Shown here in pieces: positions 11,048-21,537 of a DNA stretch of 64,000 nt (positions are counted from its first letter, which is position 1; every line of letters begins with the position of its first letter). The position numbers were made by a program, and so were the translations under genes. Source of the stretch: Rhizomys pruinosus (taxonomy: Eukaryota; Chordata; Mammalia; Rodentia; Spalacidae). Below the pieces are notes generated by a model. That model had not been told where the DNA came from, did not search any database, and worked only from the letters and a program-made list of their open reading frames with translations. The DNA is taken from NCBI GenBank assembly GCA_009823505.1, contig VZQC01010551.1, forward strand, positions 1,543,893 to 1,607,892, in the 5' to 3' direction.

Positions 11048-11204
11048 AGCCCATGAGTGAGATAGCTCAGCAGGTAGAGAAGCATGGTGCACACACACAA
11101 GCTTCATGACCTGAGTTGAATTCATGGAATCCATATAAAGGTGAAAGGAGAAAACCAGCTCCACAAAGTTGTCCTTCAAGTTCACATGCATGCCATGGCA
11201 TGTA
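11048..11204 (+). mobile_element. B3A-like tRNA-derived SINE
   Basis: GAGTGAGATAGCTCAGCAGGTAGAG head, ACCTGAGTTGAATTC B box, and CCACAAAGTTGTCCTTCAAG, a SINE type distinct from the other B2s here. Confidence 0.65.
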
Positions 11205-11288
11205 CACACACCTACTACTACTACTATTGCTGCTGCTGCTGCTGCTACTGCTACTGCTGCTGCTACTACTATTACTACTACTACTACA
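11205..11288. repeat. (CTA)/(CTG) triplet microsatellite
   Basis: Blocks of CTA, then TGC/CTG, then CTA units, about 84 bp, grown from the SINE tail. Intronic. Confidence 0.95.
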
Positions 11289-11539
11289 TTAAAGTTTTTT
11301 TTCCTTTTATGTGCATTTATTAAATTTGCTGCTGCTTTCTATTGATAAAGAAGCAAAAGGGGAATGTGATAAGTTATATATTCACATTATCTGATTACTT
11401 AAGGTAAAATGAAATGGCTATATAGGAAGAGAGTTGAATTTTTAAAAAACTGACCACATAGGCAAATATTACTTTGTCATGCTTGAGAACTTCACTTTAG
11501 AAAATGGTTGAAAAGATATTTAGATTTCAGCCTAACTTA

Positions 11540-11787
11540 TTGTTAGGTCCAGGCTTCCCAGAATCCTAAGGGGCACACAGGTGCCCACTTCCTCCAGAAG
11601 CTGCCAGTCCTCTGACCCCTTCCCACTTACCTGAGGCCCCTCCCCATGGGTATAAAGGGTGTACCCCAGCTGCCATAACTCTCTCTGTGCCTCTCTCTGT
11701 GTCTCTCTGTCCCTCTCTCTCTGTCCCCCTGCACTCTCTCTGTCCCTCACTCTCTCTCTCTCTGTGTCCCCCTGAAATCCCTCTGTG

Positions 11788-11835
<48 letters not shown>

Positions 11836-11945
11836 CATCCCCCGCACCCCCTGCCATGCTGTCCAGTCCCACCACGTGTCTGCAGTCGGCTCATGCTGGC
11901 AGTCCCACATGGAAGTAAGGCATGTTCCTAGAGTGACTTAAGCCT
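11540..11945 (+). mobile_element. Possible ERV LTR
   Basis: Begins TGTTAGGTCC and contains TATA-like GGGTATAAAGGG followed by a long CT-rich region, an arrangement seen in some rodent LTRs. No primer-binding site is seen after it. Tentative. Confidence 0.3.
11683..11833. repeat. (TC)n-rich microsatellite
   Basis: Interrupted TCTC/TGTC/CCCT motifs ending in about 22 uninterrupted CT units. The Arg/Glu and Leu/Ser frames over it are artefacts. Confidence 0.95.
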
Positions 11946-12179
11946 CATGTACCTTTTATTGGGGTTTTGTGCTTTTTTATACTTAATACTTATGAATACA
12001 ACAATTCTAAGAAATTTAATAATCAGAACAAAATTAAGCTAAAAATTCTTTTAAAAATAACTGAGTTTATTCAAAGCCAGGAAACAGAACCAGTGCCCCA
12101 GATAATCTAAAACATGATAGTATGCTAGTGGTGTGTGTGAAGCTATACAGATAGGATCTAAATTTTCTCTAGTTTTTAA

Positions 12180-12800
12180 CTTTTACTTTGTCTTGTCATA
12201 ATTTCATATATGCAAGAAAGTTTCAAAAAGAGCACAGAGAATCCCCATGTGCTCTTCTTGCAAGTTCCCTGGATGTTAACATCTTTCTACCTCTATCTCA
12301 CAAACTCTTCCTAATGTATCAGTGTGTCTCCTAAAAATAAGCCTATTCATTTGCATAATCATAGTGCAATTATGTCAGGAAATTAATATTGCCATGATAC
12401 CATGATCTGATCTATAGACATTATTCAGATCTTGTCCATAATGTTCCACAGAGCAACAAAACTCCTACATTGTTCATCGTACCCATTATTTCTTTAATTC
12501 TTGTAGCATTGGCACTGTGGAAAAGGATAAGCCAGTCATTTTGTAGATCTTTCCATCTGGAGTTTTGACTTTATCATTATTAGATTGAAGATGCAAATTT
12601 GTCAGAAATATCAGAATGTTACATTCTTCCCAAAGACTCTCATATCATAAACACATGACATTCTCTTGCCCAGCAAGAAGGAGTGTTGTTAAAGCTGATC
12701 ATTTGGTTAAGGTGGTACTTTTAGGTTTTCTCTCTATTTTTATCATTTTTCCCTTTGAAATTAATAAATACCTAATCTAGAGATACCTGGAAACCTATAC
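12180..12800 (-). mobile_element. Ancient mammalian L1 (L1M-type) 3' fragment
   Basis: Degenerate similarity to the L1M segment containing ATCATAGTGCAATTATGTCAG, ATTATTCAGATCTTGTCC and CATTTGGTTAAGGTGGTAC as I remember it. Orientation is inferred from that resemblance. Confidence 0.5.
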
Positions 12801-12916
12801 ACATCTTCTTCCTCCTAAGATTTTTCACCTACATTTGGCATTTATTAAATCACTTACTCTTCTGATGGTTGCTCCTTACCAGTTTCTAATTCCATCGTTC
12901 CTTGTATAGCTTGGAG

Positions 12917-12999
12917 GCATTTTTGGCTTTGCAGTGCTGTAGTTCAAACCCAGGGATTCTCAAATGTGAGGCAAGCACTCTACTGCATCTTCAACTCAA
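12917..12999 (-). mobile_element. ID/B4-type SINE fragment
   Basis: Reverse-orientation CAGTGCTGTAGTTCAAACCC and GAGGCAAGCACTCTACTGC are typical of the ID/B4 tRNA-like head. Confidence 0.6.
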
Positions 13000-13035
13000 A
13001 CACATTTTGCTATTGTTGTTTAAAAAGGTAGTTTT

Positions 13036-13117
13036 CCTCCACTGGCATTGCACAACATAGGTGCACTTGCATACATGGAGGCATAACACTCATATTCATA
13101 AAGAATAATAAAATTTA
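13036..13117 (+). mobile_element. B2 SINE 3' fragment
   Basis: CACTGGCATTGCACAACATAGGTG to AATAATAAAATT is the 3' third of a B2. It abuts the ERV LTR remnant. Confidence 0.7.
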
Positions 13118-13222
13118 TGCCACACTCCTCCAGGGTTGTCAGCCTGTCATCATAATTAAATTAAACCCTCCTTTAAACTCCACATGGCCTAGTGAGTTGT
13201 CTCTGCACTAAGATGTACAACA
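13118..13222 (+). mobile_element. ERV1-type 5' LTR remnant (U5 end)
   Basis: TGCCACACTCCTCC and ATCATAATTAAATTAAA with CTCCTTTAAACTCC recur in the 3' LTR at about 14740-14800. This copy ends ACAACA two bases before a primer-binding site. U3 and most of R are missing. Confidence 0.65.
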
Positions 13223-13224
13223 TT

Positions 13225-13242
13225 TGGAGGTCCCACCGAGAT
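13225..13242 (+). other. Retroviral primer-binding site for tRNA-Gln
   Basis: All 18 bases are complementary to the 3' end of tRNA-Gln including CCA, as in the GLN/MuRRS group of rodent class I ERVs. It sits directly after the 5' LTR remnant. Confidence 0.8.
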
Positions 13243-14543
13243 TCATACTGGCTGGAGGTTGGAACTGCCAGAGAACACCTGCTGAGAGAAGTTCCTCAGC
13301 CCCAGCCTTCCTTCCCCAGGTACCAGTCTACAGCAGTTAATGTATCACATGTGTGCAGCCTTCCACGAGGTGTTCTTCCTCTCTGGACCAGGACTCATAA
13401 CACCTGGGCCTAAGCCTTGGTAGAGAGTGGGGAGAGGGATTGGAAGTGAGCCCAATGGAACAGAAAAGGAGAAAGAAAGGAGAGAGAGAATAAAGAAGAG
13501 ACGGGCTCAGAGATGAGACCTGGAGGGAAATAAATACGTTTATTGCTGTAATCTGGGGTTTTTATACAGGAACTTGTGGGGGTTGGGACATATGGAATTG
13601 GGAAATACAGGATTTCACACCATATACTCCAGATCACTACAGGACTGTGACAATGCTTTGCCCAAAGCATAAAAGACAATTGGCACCAGGCAGGTTTTCA
13701 CAGACAAGTAGGAGACCAGCAAGGGTCCAGTCTAAGGGCTATGGGTTTCTTGCTGACTCCTAAGTGCTTCTGCCAAACAGGATCCCTACACCAGTCACCA
13801 CCGATTTTCAAGCAACCACCTAAGAGGAAACTCACACCCTGACTATCAAAATGCCTGGAAAGCAGATCCTGGGCCAGACACCATGGCCAAATGAACAAAA
13901 GGAGAAACCAAATAAATGGATACTTTGGAACCCCTCGTCAAAAAATTTTAATGGACTTTTAAGTTGGACATTTAATTCACTCTGTTCTTACTTCTCCTGG
14001 TTCCCTGCCTTAAAAATGTACCTAACTACTCTTGCCTTGACTTCTTCAGACACAAGTCAAGGACTTTTTTCTCTCTATAGCTATACTTTTGGGGTCTTTT
14101 AGATAGACCCACTGAGCGGGGGTGTCCCAGTTGCCACACCTTTTCAGCATGGAAGAAGTCAAAGTGGTTGGTGCCCCAATTCCCTCTTAGCAATTATCCT
14201 CCTCAGAGGGTAATAAAAATAGGAGGTAAAATTTGGCTAGGCAGTTTAGGGTCAAGACCCCCCCCAAAGAGCCAGTTTCTTTCTCAACTGAGAGCTGAAG
14301 TCATCTTGGATCTGCCAGTAAACCTATCCATTTGGTTGCTCTGACTTGTGGCTCATGCATCCTTAACTCACCTGACAGATTTATTAACCAGCTGGTAAAT
14401 TCTATCAAACTCATGGTGCTAAGGACCTAATACACCCCCCCCTCCTCTGTGGCAGAGATCATTCCACTTTAAAAACACCTACTGAGGTCGGCTCTTATTA
14501 ACTTCCTTTAAGGATTTGAAGATCTCAGAACAACAGGGGGGAA
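13243..14543 (+). mobile_element. Decayed ERV1 internal region with polypurine tract
   Basis: About 1.3 kb between the primer site and the 3' LTR, against several kb expected for a provirus. No gag, pol or env motif is legible. An A/G-rich polypurine tract (14532-14543) directly precedes the 3' LTR. A second, opposite-strand LTR occupies about 13405-13848. Defective; VL30/MuRRS-like organisation is plausible. Confidence 0.6.
13405..13848 (-). mobile_element. Second ERV LTR nested in the ERV1 remnant
   Basis: On the minus strand it begins TGATAGTCAGGG, has a TATA box (CTGTATAAAAACC) and an AATAAA (GCAATAAACG) about 25 bases on, then a CT-rich end. Reads as a solo LTR, probably class II, inserted against the host element. 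Confidence 0.6.
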
Positions 14544-14802
14544 TGAAATAATGGACTATAAAAACTCAGGTATTCTGCTCCCAGGTGCCATTAAAGTTCC
14601 ATTTTCCCTGAGTCATTCTAGGAATGATTACTTGTTTACTTTGCACACGTCCCCTTGATTAGTAAGTTTAACTGCTGTGTTAAACTCTGATTGGCTTTTG
14701 TACTTATGAAAGGCTGTGTAACCTGGTCCTCAGTTGCCACACTCCTCCCGAGTTGAGTGTTGGCTCAGTGTCATAATTAAATTAAAATCTCCTTTAAACT
14801 CC
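14544..14802 (+). mobile_element. ERV1-type 3' LTR
   Basis: Starts TGAAATAATGG right after the polypurine tract, the usual gammaretroviral U3 start. The U5 end matches the 5' remnant. The C-run at its end is a homopolymer. Confidence 0.65.
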
Positions 14803-14812
14803 CCCCCCAATT

Positions 14813-14930
14813 TTTTTTTAAATGGTAGGTCTCATTACATTTTCCGTATTGGTCTCAAATCCCTGATTGAAGAGATTCTTCTGCCTCTGTTTCCCTGAAT
14901 GCTGGGACTACAGATGCATGCCACTCTATC
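14813..14930 (-). mobile_element. Old B1 or B1-like monomer
   Basis: TTTTTTTTTAAATGGTAGGTCTCATTAC and GAATGCTGGGACTACAGATGCATGCCAC on the reverse strand. Highly diverged. Confidence 0.6.
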
Positions 14931-15039
14931 CAATTCCTTCTACAATTATATTAGGTGGCTTCCTATTTACTACAAAGAACTTTCTCTGCTTTCTGATTTA
15001 CTTATTTGTCTGTGTGTAACAGTATGGTCTTGTAGGGTT

Positions 15040-15980
15040 TTTTTGTTTTGTTTTGAAATTTTTTATTGTTTTGAAACTTTTTCCATAAATCATACATCAT
15101 TTTTCAATCGAATTTAGAGTCACTTCCCTTTCCATGCCCCCACCCCACCTGAGTCCCTGCACTCTACCATACATGTCTTATATCTTTTTCTGTCTTCCCA
15201 GTTTTTTCCAGTTCTTTTGTTGTTGTTGTTCTATCTAACTTATATTGCTTCAATATGTATATATACATAGTTATACATATATATATATATTAATATATGC
15301 ATACTTATATACCCTTATCACCTGAATTGGAGGATTTTTTTTTTCTAAAAGATGTCATGTTTTCCTTAAGGAATTTCCTTAAGGAGGTTACTCCTTGGCA
15401 AGCCCACTCATACATCAATCCTGCCCTTGTGTTTCACACTGGGGTCTTTCCCTCCCATGGTCCCCCAAGTGAAGTCCATTAACCATGCATCCTGTCTTGA
15501 TCCCCCTGCACTGGCCTCCATGATACAGCCGGGGGAGTCTAACAATTGCAGTCTATACTCTGATGAGGCTGAAATCCCCTTAGCTGCTTAGTCCACAAGC
15601 TGGGTATCTCAGTAGTCTCCATCTGGCATTGAAGGTTTGGAGGATTCTTGGAGAGACATGAGTCTTCAGTCCATATTGGAGGGTTAAAAAGCTGTGTCTC
15701 ATGTCTTTGATGAGTGGCAAAAGCAGTGGCAGCCACATAGTTAATGCACTTGCCAGTAAGAATTGAAGACAGGCCAAACAACAGTGCTCTCTTTTCTTTT
15801 TGTCTTTTTACTATGATTTCCATTTTTATATCTGAAGTACAATTTCCCTGGTCTTACTGATTGTTTATTTCTGGTTTTACTTTCCTTTTGGATGCTTAAG
15901 GCTATACGGTTAGCCCAGATTAACCAACGTTTTTGTTTTCTTGAGGTCAGTTGAGGATCTGGTCCTCAGGGGTCTCTCCA

Positions 15981-16011
<31 letters not shown>

Positions 16012-18330
16012 GTGGGGGAAGGAGAGGGGGAGCTCCTGGCTCCTTTCAGTTTTTCATTTACCAGTTCCATCCACTCGAGGACAGAATCAGGTCTTGCTAG
16101 ACCAGGCTTCCTTTTCTGAAACATGAGCAGACTTTCCTCTTTATAGACTGGACACTGGCTGAAGTCCCATTAATGGATCTCCAAGACCTCCCTGAACAGG
16201 AAGACTGGTTACCCATATTTGCAGGACATTTCAAGAGATGCCCCCATGCATAGTCCCTTAAGACTTGGTTGACCTCTGAGGGCAAGGAACAATGTTATCC
16301 CTTAGGTCTCGGCCAAATTGGTATGGGCATTAAGTACAGTCATTAAGCACCCAGAGAGGCTAAGTTACACCAGCCTGATACATTGCACCTATATTAAAAT
16401 TGTATCTTTTGAAAACAAACTGTACATTATTTCCACATAATATTTCTTGATTCACATTTTTCCATTTTAATTTCATATTACCCCCCAAAATCCATGGATA
16501 CCCTCTATCATATACCCAAAATCCAAGGTCTGAAAATAAATGGTAGGTTAGTTCTACAACCTGTCTAGGGTTTCACAATATAAGACCACAGTTGTTTTCA
16601 GATCACAAGGTCTATAACATTAATCTTGCTCAATTTGTCTTATAAGTAGGTACTTGGTGATAGCATCCACAGATGAGAGATACCATTCATCTTTTGTTTT
16701 TCTGGGACTGTGTTACTTCACTTAACATAGTATCTTCTAGTTCCATCCATTTACCTGCAAATTTCATGATGCTATCTTTCTTTACCACTGCATAGAACTC
16801 CATTGTGTAGATATACCACATTTTCTCTATCCAGTTGTCAGTTGAGGGGCACTTGGATTGGTTCCAGCTCTTTGCTATTGTGAAGAGAGCTGCAATAAAC
16901 ATGGCCATACATGTATCTCTGTGGTAGGAAGAGTCTGGTGGATATATATCCAGTAGTGGTATGGCTGAGTCAGGTGGTAGGCTCGTTTTGAGTCTTTTAA
17001 GGGTTCTCCATACTGCTTTCCATAGTGGTTGTACAAGTTTGCATTCCCACCAGCAGTGGATGAGTGTTTCCCTTTCCCCACAATCTCTCTAGCACTTAGT
17101 ATCATTTGTTTTCTTGTTTATAGCCAGTCTTTTTGGAGTGAGATGGTATCTTAAAGTGGTTTTAATTTACATTTCCTTAATTATTAGTGATGTTGAACAC
17201 TTTTTAAGATGTTTCTCAGCCATCTCTATTTCCTCACTTGTGAAGTCTCTGTTCAGCTCTTTACTCCATCTTTTGAGTGAGTCATTTATTTTCTTACTTC
17301 TTACAAACTACTTACAGTAGTTTATATATTCTGGAAGTTAATGCTCTGTCAGATGTATCAGCAGTGAAGATTTCCTCCCACTCTGTGGGTTTTCTCTTCA
17401 CTTCCCTGATTGGTTTTTTTTTGGCTGTACAGAAACTTTTGAGTTTGATAGGGTCCCACTAGTCAGTTGTCGACCTTATATTATGTGCAGCTGCTGTCCA
17501 ATTTAGGAAGTCTTTTCCTACACCTATGTCTTGTAAGTTGCTGCCAACTTTTTCTTCTATCACCTTCAGAGTTTTGAGTTTCACATTGAGGTCTTTGATC
17601 CATTTGGAGTTGATTTTTGTACAGGGTGAGAGGTAGGGGTTTAATTTTATTCTTCTTGATCCAGTTTTGCCAATACCACTTGCTGAAGATGCTGTCTTTC
17701 CTCCATCGAGTCTTTTTGGCCCCCTTGTCAAATATGAGGTGGCTGAAATTGTATGTGCTCAATTTGGATCTTCAGTTTTGTTCCATTGGTCTACAGGTAC
17801 GTTTTTGTTCCAGTACCAGGCTGTTTTTATGAGAATAGCTCTATAGTATAGTTTGAAGTCTGGTATAGAAATCCTTCCTGTATTGCTTTTTTCATTCAGG
17901 GTTGCTTTGGCTATTTGGGGTCTTTTGTTGTTCCATATGAATTTAAGATTTTTTTCCAAGCCTGTGAAGAATGCCTTTGGGATTTTAATTGGAATTGCAT
18001 TGAATTGGTATATTGATTTGGGTAGAATGGACATTTTTACTATATTAATTTTTCCAATCCATGAGCATGGGAGGTCTTTCCATCTTCTGATGTCTTCTTC
18101 AATCTCCTTCTTCAGGAGTTTATAATTTTTGTTGTAGAGATCTTTGGTGTCTTTGGTTAGGTTTATTCCTAGGTATTTTATTGTTTTTGAGGCTATTGTG
18201 AGGCTATTTTGAGGCTATCTTTGTATTGCTTCTTCAATTGCCTGTTTTTCATGTAAAGAAAGGCTACTGATTTTTCTAGGTTAATTTTGTATCCCATCAC
18301 TTTACTGAAACTCCTAATTTAATCAGTGGG
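15040..18330 (-). mobile_element. L1: 3' UTR plus C-terminal ORF2, 5'-truncated
   Basis: The minus-strand poly(A) end is at about 15040-15070, followed by the C-rich tract and a roughly 1.3-kb 3' UTR (to about 16330), then ORF2 from about 16640. The reading contains the C-terminal ORF2 block (ESLKDSKR, WIEKMWYIYTMEFYAVVKKD, KWMELEDTMLSEV) and the RT-distal part ([14 protein letters not shown]). Several frameshifts and stops. Truncated in mid-ORF2 near 18330, a standard 5'-truncated insertion. Confidence 0.9.
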
Positions 18331-18828
18331 ATATAATCCTTCTGTCATTATGTATTTCTATACCCAGATGTGTCCAGTGTGCATACTTTAACTAGGTTCA
18401 TTTTTCCTTTTGGGCCATCTCCATGATATCTCTATTTCTCTGTGTGCTTCTTTACTTTATAAAAATGTATTCCAGGATCTCATTTTCTTTCTTTTTCTAC
18501 CTCTCTCCTGGCCTGGAATCAGCCCTTTCTTGGAAGAGTTGTAGTTGTTTTACTGGAGAATGTATCTTGAAATTAAAATCTCAGTGCTAAATATAGTCAT
18601 TATGTCTAGGCCTTTCTGTGGATAGAGTTTAAAACAGATGCATGAATATTTGCATCTCCACAAATTTGTGTCTGTCTACAACTGTCTTGGTATATTTAAA
18701 ATCATGAATTCATACCTGACCAGGGTTCATTATTTCTACTAAAATCCATCTATATACAGCTTTTCATTAGGCTTCTATCCTTATGCTTCAATGAAATAAA
18801 AACCAAGGCTAAGCTTTTGTCATAAGTT
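18331..18828. other. Single-copy sequence, no gene seen
   Basis: No exon, SINE or LTR recognised between the L1 end and the short retrocopy. Confidence 0.5.
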
Positions 18829-18844
18829 TAAAGTAGTTATTGGC

Positions 18845-18933
18845 TGATACACCAGCCCCCAAGGACCCTTTCCTGGCTTGTTCTGATCAGGGGAAGATGG
18901 CAACTTTCATTTTGTTTTGGAAAAAAAAAAGAA
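18845..18933 (+). mobile_element. Short processed RNA retrocopy, source unknown
   Basis: About 76 bp plus an A10 run, flanked by a perfect 16-bp direct repeat (18829-18844 and 18934-18949). The duplication and tail are those of L1-mediated retrotransposition of a polyadenylated or A-tailed small RNA or mRNA end. The body matches none of U1, U3, U6, 7SK or Y RNA as I remember them. Confidence 0.7.
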
Positions 18934-18991
18934 TAAAGTAGTTATTGGCATGTATGTCATTCAACATATATTCATCATTAAGATCCACAGT

Positions 18992-19219
18992 TGTGGGGCT
19001 GGAGAGATGGCCCAGTGGTTAAGAGTGCCAAATGTTCTTGCAGAGGACCTGGGTTCAGTTCCCAGCACCCACATGGCAGCTAAGAAACAGCTTTGACTCC
19101 AATTCCAGGGGAATATGACACCCTCTTCTGACCTCTGCAGCATTGCATGACACGGGTTCACCAACCTACATGCAGACAGTACATTCATACACATAAAAAT
19201 AATAATAATAAATTTTTTA
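18992..19219 (+). mobile_element. B2 SINE
   Basis: GGGGCTGGAGAGATGGCCCAG head and AATAATAATAAA tail. Lacks most of the internal duplication of the youngest B2s. Confidence 0.92.
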
Positions 19220-19335
19220 AAAGATCCACAGTTGTTTGGCCTGTCATGAGTTGTTTGAAACCTAATCCCTTTTGGCCTAGTTAAAGCAGCCCCTCCCAGC
19301 CCAATGTATCCCCTAGGTGCTATCCTAACTCATTT

Positions 19336-19550
19336 AGGCTGGGGAGATGCTCTGCAAGCTTCAAGAACTGAGTTAGAATCTCCAGAACCCATGGCAAGCC
19401 AAGTGGGTAGGGCATGTCTGTAATCCTAATGCTCCTACAGGGAGAGGGGAGAGGGAGACAGGAGAATCCCCTCAGCTCAAAGGCCCCTAGCCTGGTTGCA
19501 GTACAGCAGCAAAATAATAGAGACCCTCCTTAGAGAATAGAAGATGAAGA
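19336..19550 (+). mobile_element. B4-like SINE
   Basis: GGCTGGGGAGATGCTCTGCAAG head fused to a degraded B1-like half (TCTGTAATCCTAATGCTCC, TCAGCTCAAAGGCCCCTAGCCTGG, the last given in two pieces of one motif). Confidence 0.65.
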
Positions 19551-19681
19551 CCAATACTCAAGGTTGTCCTCTATCATATATATGTACTTATTAAGTACTT
19601 CAGAAATTTCTGAATAATTGTAATAATTTATTGTCCAATGTAATAACATAATTGTACAAATTATAGTTATTTGTCATTAGG

Positions 19682-20044
19682 TGTCTTAGTTTATTTTCCT
19701 GTGGCTATGGCAAAACACTCTGACAAAAGCAGCTTAGGGAGGAAGGAAGGGCTCATTCAGGCTCCCAGTTCAAAGGTGCAGTCTGTCATGGTGGGGAAGT
19801 CATAGCAAGAGTGTGAAGCAGCTGGTCACATCACATTCCTGACCAAGAAGCAGAAAGCCATGAATGTCTGTGTTCATCTTACTTTCTCCTTTTTCCGTAA
19901 TCCAGGATCCTAGCCCAGAGACCAGTACCACTCATAGTGGGCAGTTGTCCCACCTCATTAATCTAATCAAGATAGTCAACAAGCCCAGAGGGCTTTCTCC
20001 CAGGTGATTCTTACCAGGTTGTCAATTGAGATTAACTACCACAG
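19682..20044 (-). mobile_element. MaLR LTR (MTD/MTE-like)
   Basis: TGTCTTAGTTTATTTTCCTGTGGC, CAAAACACTCTGAC and the opposite end CAATTGAGATTAACTACCACA match the general layout of rodent MT LTRs in reverse. A further MT LTR edge (about 20215-20247: CTAAAGCTATCCAGCACA) follows but is isolated. Confidence 0.6.
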
Positions 20045-20536
20045 ATACTGTTTGCCAAGTCTCTGAACAAGTGGATATGCAAGAGATCTCAACCACAGTA
20101 TCAAAGAATTCTTACTGTCTTTTGTAGAGCATCAGCATTATCATCTTCACTGACAAAGAATCGTTCATCAAACCTGTGAGGTCTTACAGAACAGATTACT
20201 GGCATCAGATAACTAGTGTCAAATTGACGCTAAAGCTATCCAGCACACCTGGCAATAGCAAAGTGGGAGATGGCTGCCCTGCATGTGTAAGATTCTTGGT
20301 TTCCTTCTGTAATGACAAGAAGAAAACACTAAGATGCTGTTCAAAATTGTTACCTATATTCTCATTTTATAATTCTGTTATCATTTCTCTAAGATTTGTG
20401 AGAAACTTAAAGTTTTAATATCATTTTCCTTCAGTTATCTAAATAGATATTATATCTGAAAAAATAGCAAAGAGTTGAGATGGCAACTGAAAGACAGTAT
20501 CAGGAATCCACTTCCAAGTGTTCAGATGTTTGACAC

Positions 20537-20954
20537 TGTTGTAGTTTCTCTTCATTTGCTGGGATGAAACACTCTAACCAAAACCAGCTTGGGAAGGAAG
20601 GGGTTTATTTGGCTCAAATCTCCTGAGTCCCAGTTCATCACTGAGAGAAATTAGCATAGGAACTCGGGGCAGTAACCTGGAGGCAGGAGCCGAAGCACAG
20701 GTCATGCACAGGTCATGGAGGATGCTGCTTACTGGCTTGCTCCTCTGGCCCATGTTCAACCTGCTTTCTTATACAACACACAACAACCTGCCTAGTGGTG
20801 GCACCACCTACAGTGGGCTGTGCCCTCCCACATGACTCAATAATCAAGAAATACTCCAGAGACATGACCACAGGCCACTCCAATGGAAGCATTTCTCCAG
20901 TTGAGGCTCCCTCAACCCAGGTGTGTCAAGTTGACACTAAATCTATCCAGCCCA
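20537..20954 (-). mobile_element. MT-type MaLR 3' LTR
   Basis: Reverse-orientation MT LTR: TTCTCTTCATTTGCTGGG..., GGCTTGCTCCTCTGGCCCAT, and terminal GTGTGTCAAGTTGACAC. Together with 22579-23821 it flanks an internal region, making one minus-strand provirus. Confidence 0.8.
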
Positions 20955-21080
20955 ATTGACCCCTTATAAACTTGACACACAAAACACATCACTACTAAAC
21001 TACAATCTTTCCATTTCTTGTCCCCAACATATGATGTTAGCATTAATATCACAACATAAGAGAGTACAACCTTAAAAATC

Positions 21081-21250
21081 TGCTGGGCATGGTGGTGCAA
21101 ACCTTTAATCCCAGCACTTGGGAGGCAGAGGCAGGTGGATCTCTGTGAGTTCAAGGCCAGCCTGGTTTACATAGCAAGCTTCAGGCCAGCTGGGACTAAA
21201 GGGAGACCCTGTCTCAAAAATACTAAACAAAACAAACAAACAAACAAAAA
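21081..21250 (+). mobile_element. B1 SINE
   Basis: TGCTGGGCATGGTGGTGC to TCTCAAAAATACT with a (CAAA)n tail. Confidence 0.93.
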
Positions 21251-21281
21251 CCCCATAGTCCTTTAAAAAATTCCATACACT

Positions 21282-21537
21282 GGGGCTGGAGAGATGGCCT
21301 AGCGGTTAAGAGCGCCGACCGCTCTTGCAGAGGACCTGGGTTCGATCCCCAGCACCCACATGGTGGCTGAGAACTGTCTGTAACTCCAATTCTAGGAGAA
21401 CTCCAGTTCCAGGGGAATCTGAGACCCTCTTCTGACCTCCGCGGCATTGCACGACACGGGTGCACAGACCTACATGCAAACAGTACATTCATACACATAA
21501 ATAAATAAAATAAAATTTTTTTAAAAATTAAAAAAAA
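21282..21537 (+). mobile_element. Young B2 SINE with internal duplication
   Basis: GGGGCTGGAGAGATGGCCTA head. Full-length and CpG-rich, flanked by near-perfect direct repeats (AATTCCATACAC and AATTCCAAACAC). Carries the internal AACTCCA-TTCCAGG duplication. Confidence 0.95.

Noticed and set aside
11532..11941. Arg/Glu-rich and Leu/Ser-rich frames
   Set aside because: They arise from a (TC)n microsatellite on both strands.
21282..21350. tRNA gene
   Set aside because: The tRNA-like A and B boxes belong to B2 SINE heads. No complete cloverleaf is formed.
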